Shown here: one piece after another, positions 62,354 to 64,000 of the stretch
How positions within the stretch are numbered: the first letter of the stretch is position 1
How the letters are laid out: the number at the start of each line of letters is the position of its first letter
Assembly: GCF_014138625.1 (NCBI RefSeq)
Contig: NZ_JACJHY010000009.1
Coordinates: 1 to 64,000 of the forward strand
Origin: Aminobacter ciceronei
GTDB lineage: Bacteria > Pseudomonadota > Alphaproteobacteria > Rhizobiales > Rhizobiaceae
DNA length: 64,000 nt
Direction: 5' to 3'
Made by a program: the position numbers and the translations under genes
Notes under the pieces: model-generated
Databases searched by the model: none
What the model saw: only the letters and a program-made list of their open reading frames with translations
What the model was told of the DNA's origin: nothing

Positions 62354-62959
62354 TTAGCGAACCGACGCCACCGCGTCGGCGCGGCCGTCGTTGATCGCAA
62401 TCCAGACGCCCGAATTCCGCTCCGACTGGCGCTTGAGATAGGTGTATTCGGTCTCGTCCCAGGCCAGGACCCGCGTGTCGAGGTTGTCGAGGATGTATTC
62501 GCCGAGGCTGGTTCGCACCGTCAGGACTGCATGGCCGTCGCCATTGGGCTGGCGCACGACGGTGATCAGCAGATTGCCGGCGGGGACGCCCAGCTCCATC
62601 AGGTTGCGGCGCTTTTCCAGAACATAGTCCTCGCAGTCGCCGGCGCCGTTGTCGGGATAGGACCAGACTTCTTCCTGGCCCCACATTTCCATGTCGGTGC
62701 GCGGCGCGACGTCGGTGTTGACCTTGTCGTTGATGGCAATCATCGCCTTCCACAGGCTGCGGGTCAGCTCGACCGGCTTGCTGCTTGCGGTCTTTTCATT
62801 GCACTCGATCGGCGAGCGCTTGCACAGCTCATAGTGGCCGACCGGCTGGGTGGTGCGGCCGTTGGTCTGCATGACTGCCGGTGTCGCCATGGCGGCGCTG
62901 ACGGCACCTGCCTGAATTGTCGTGGCCAGAAGCAGAAGCCATCCCCGACGCATGTTCAT
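62354..62959 (-). CDS. bacterial transglutaminase-like cysteine peptidase (BTLCP)
   Basis: A 201-residue exported protein with a signal peptide (LLLLATTIQAGAVSAAMA). The catalytic triad blocks of the BTLCP family are GAGDCEDYVLEKRRNL (Cys), GDGHAVLTVRT (His) and LDNLDTRV (Asp). Such proteins often sit with LapD/LapB-like surface adhesion control (LapG-type proteolysis), but no such partner is here. The function is therefore open. Confidence 0.9.
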   Translation of the reverse strand: MNMRRGWLLLLATTIQAGAVSAAMATPAVMQTNGRTTQPVGHYELCKRSPIECNEKTASSKPVELTRSLWKAMIAINDKVNTDVAPRTDMEMWGQEEVWSYPDNGAGDCEDYVLEKRRNLMELGVPAGNLLITVVRQPNGDGHAVLTVRTSLGEYILDNLDTRVLAWDETEYTYLKRQSERNSGVWIAINDGRADAVASVR

Positions 62960-63473
62960 TTTGTTGTCTCCCCGTTTGAGGTGACAATGACAGGTCCGGA
63001 TTTATTTGACGCAAAACTGCGAAGTAGATGTTGAGTAAAAACAAAAGAGAAATTGCGGAAACAAAGAATAGAACAATAATAAAACTTGCGGAAAATTTGA
63101 TTACATTTTTATCGAATTTGGCATGACGACGCTGCGTGCCGCAGGGATCGGGCAAATCAGGTCCGAGTGGCATGACCTGTTTCGCGGGCTTGGGTGGTAA
63201 GCCCGGTTTGTCCGGACCTGCCTCTCCGCTTCGTCATCCCAGAGGCCTGCCCCGAGGATCCATGCTGTGATGGTGGGGGGCGTGATGCCGGGAAGGTGAC
63301 GCCGGAGAGGCAGTCGCGGGCTTGTCTGTGCTGGAATGAAACAGCAGTCGAGCCGCTGCCGTTGTTCTGGAACGCTACGCTTGTGCGCTTTCGGATGTGC
63401 CTGCGTCAAAATACAAACAGCCTGACCTTCGGCGGAAGGTCAGGCTGTGCCTTTTTATGAAAACTGGGCGCAG
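62960..63473. other. intergenic region, AT-rich segment and terminator
   Basis: About 515 bases between two genes transcribed in the same direction. Positions 63010-63120 are notably AT-rich, unlike the rest, which suggests a promoter region or recent insertion. The terminator at 63418-63456 closes the PilZ gene. No gene is supported. Confidence 0.5.
63418..63456. terminator. terminator after the PilZ gene
   Basis: A perfect 13-bp stem (CAGCCTGACCTTC/GAAGGTCAGGCTG) with a GGCG loop, followed by TTTTT on the plus strand and by a T-rich stretch on the minus strand, 20 bases after the PilZ stop. It works in both directions. Confidence 0.85.
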
Positions 63474-64000
63474 TCAGGTGCGCGGGCGGTTGAACTCGGT
63501 GTCGAGCGATTCGGGGCGCTGGATGACGGCGAATTCGATGGCGACGCCGTCTTCGAAGTGGCGGACGATCTGGCCCCGCATGGTGCCGAGCGTGACCTGG
63601 ACGCCGATCGCCGGCTTAACCTCGATCTCGATGGCAGCACCTGAGAGCGACAGGTCGATGATGCGGCAGGGATATTGCCGGCCATCCATGAGCTGCAGCG
63701 CGCTGATCGGATTGCGCGGGGCGACGCGCTCGTGGCGGCGGTCTTCCGGCAGGTCGAGTTCGTGCTTGTTGGCAAGCCAGGTCAACTGGGCCGCCAGCTT
63801 GTCCTTCTTGCGCTCGGAGGCGATGACGGTCATGGCGAAGCCGTCCGATAGCGTGCGGGTGATGACGCCCTCGACGCGGCCGATATGGTCGATATAGGCA
63901 ATGACTTTTTCGCCTGCGGCGCCTGAGCGGTCGGTGCGGAAGGCGACGTTGCCGGGCGACATGTCGACGACCTGGCCGGCATGCTCGGTTCGATCCTCGA
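63474..64000 (-). CDS. PilZ-domain protein (5' end beyond the window)
   Basis: A cyclic-di-GMP-binding type protein. The frame is open from the right edge of the window, so the N-terminus is missing; the reading VVDMSPGNVAF before the internal ATG at 63962 belongs to the first PilZ-like half. The second domain has EDRRHERVAPRNPISA (RxxxR), then IDLSLSGAAIEIE (DxSxxG), which together bind c-di-GMP. The full protein probably has two PilZ domains, the first degenerate. Its terminator lies directly after the stop. Confidence 0.9.
   Translation of the reverse strand, partial: EDRTEHAGQVVDMSPGNVAFRTDRSGAAGEKVIAYIDHIGRVEGVITRTLSDGFAMTVIASERKKDKLAAQLTWLANKHELDLPEDRRHERVAPRNPISALQLMDGRQYPCRIIDLSLSGAAIEIEVKPAIGVQVTLGTMRGQIVRHFEDGVAIEFAVIQRPESLDTEFNRPRT

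Overview
The window reads as the chromosome of an alphaproteobacterium of the order Rhizobiales, most like Mesorhizobium/Aminobacter relatives. The reasons are the cobalamin-dependent ribonucleotide reductase NrdJ, a double cold-shock-domain protein, DUF3126, DUF2188 and DUF1697 proteins, a bacterial transglutaminase-like cysteine peptidase, PilZ proteins and GCAT-flanked palindromic repeats. Genus is an inference only. No rRNA, IS element, integrase or CRISPR array was seen. There is one tRNA (Leu, UAA).

Left part, 1 to about 28.3 kb: accessory DNA rich in immunity-type genes, with less biased third codon positions than the rest. In order it holds a Tat-exported metallo-beta-lactamase-fold enzyme, small hypothetical genes, a soluble FtsH-like AAA-M41 protease, a Gabija-type pair (GajA OLD/TOPRIM nuclease and GajB UvrD-like helicase), a metallophosphatase, a secreted fusion of a TRAP-type solute-binding domain with a DUF900 hydrolase, an HNH-RecQ fusion helicase, a DUF5623-like protein, a frameshifted secreted protein, and a ClpP-like/LprI-like secreted fusion. 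Next come the His-Xaa-Ser peptide-maturation operon hxsD-hxsB-hxsC-hxsA, a convergent complete qatABCD operon, and a two-gene operon I cannot name: a probable PD-(D/E)xK-type nuclease followed by a uracil-phosphoribosyltransferase-fold protein with a degenerate PRPP loop. A Tyr-Pro-Gly repeat protein and several strong inverted repeats lie at the junction with the core genome.

Right part, 28.4 to 64 kb: ordinary GC-rich chromosome. It has nrdJ with an upstream NrdR-like box, a NUDIX hydrolase, gpt, a universal stress protein, a CinA-like MoaB-fold protein, wrbA and several alpha/beta hydrolases. A tripartite tricarboxylate transporter (tctCBA order of transcription) lies beside its likely DctB/DctD-type regulators, with a 22-bp palindrome in front of tctC. 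After this come ade, a DUF900 lipoprotein, trkH, ilvA-DUF1697, gloA, the cold-shock protein, a DUF192 protein, an enoyl-CoA hydratase/HD pair, cysE, DUF3126, a gamma-carbonic anhydrase, the transglutaminase-like peptidase and a PilZ gene cut by the window end.

The defence genes (Gabija, Qat, the UPRT-like/nuclease pair and perhaps HNH-RecQ and the AAA protease) are separate operons clustered together, which is the usual form of a defence island. The best candidate for an undescribed system is the pair at 25768-27341.
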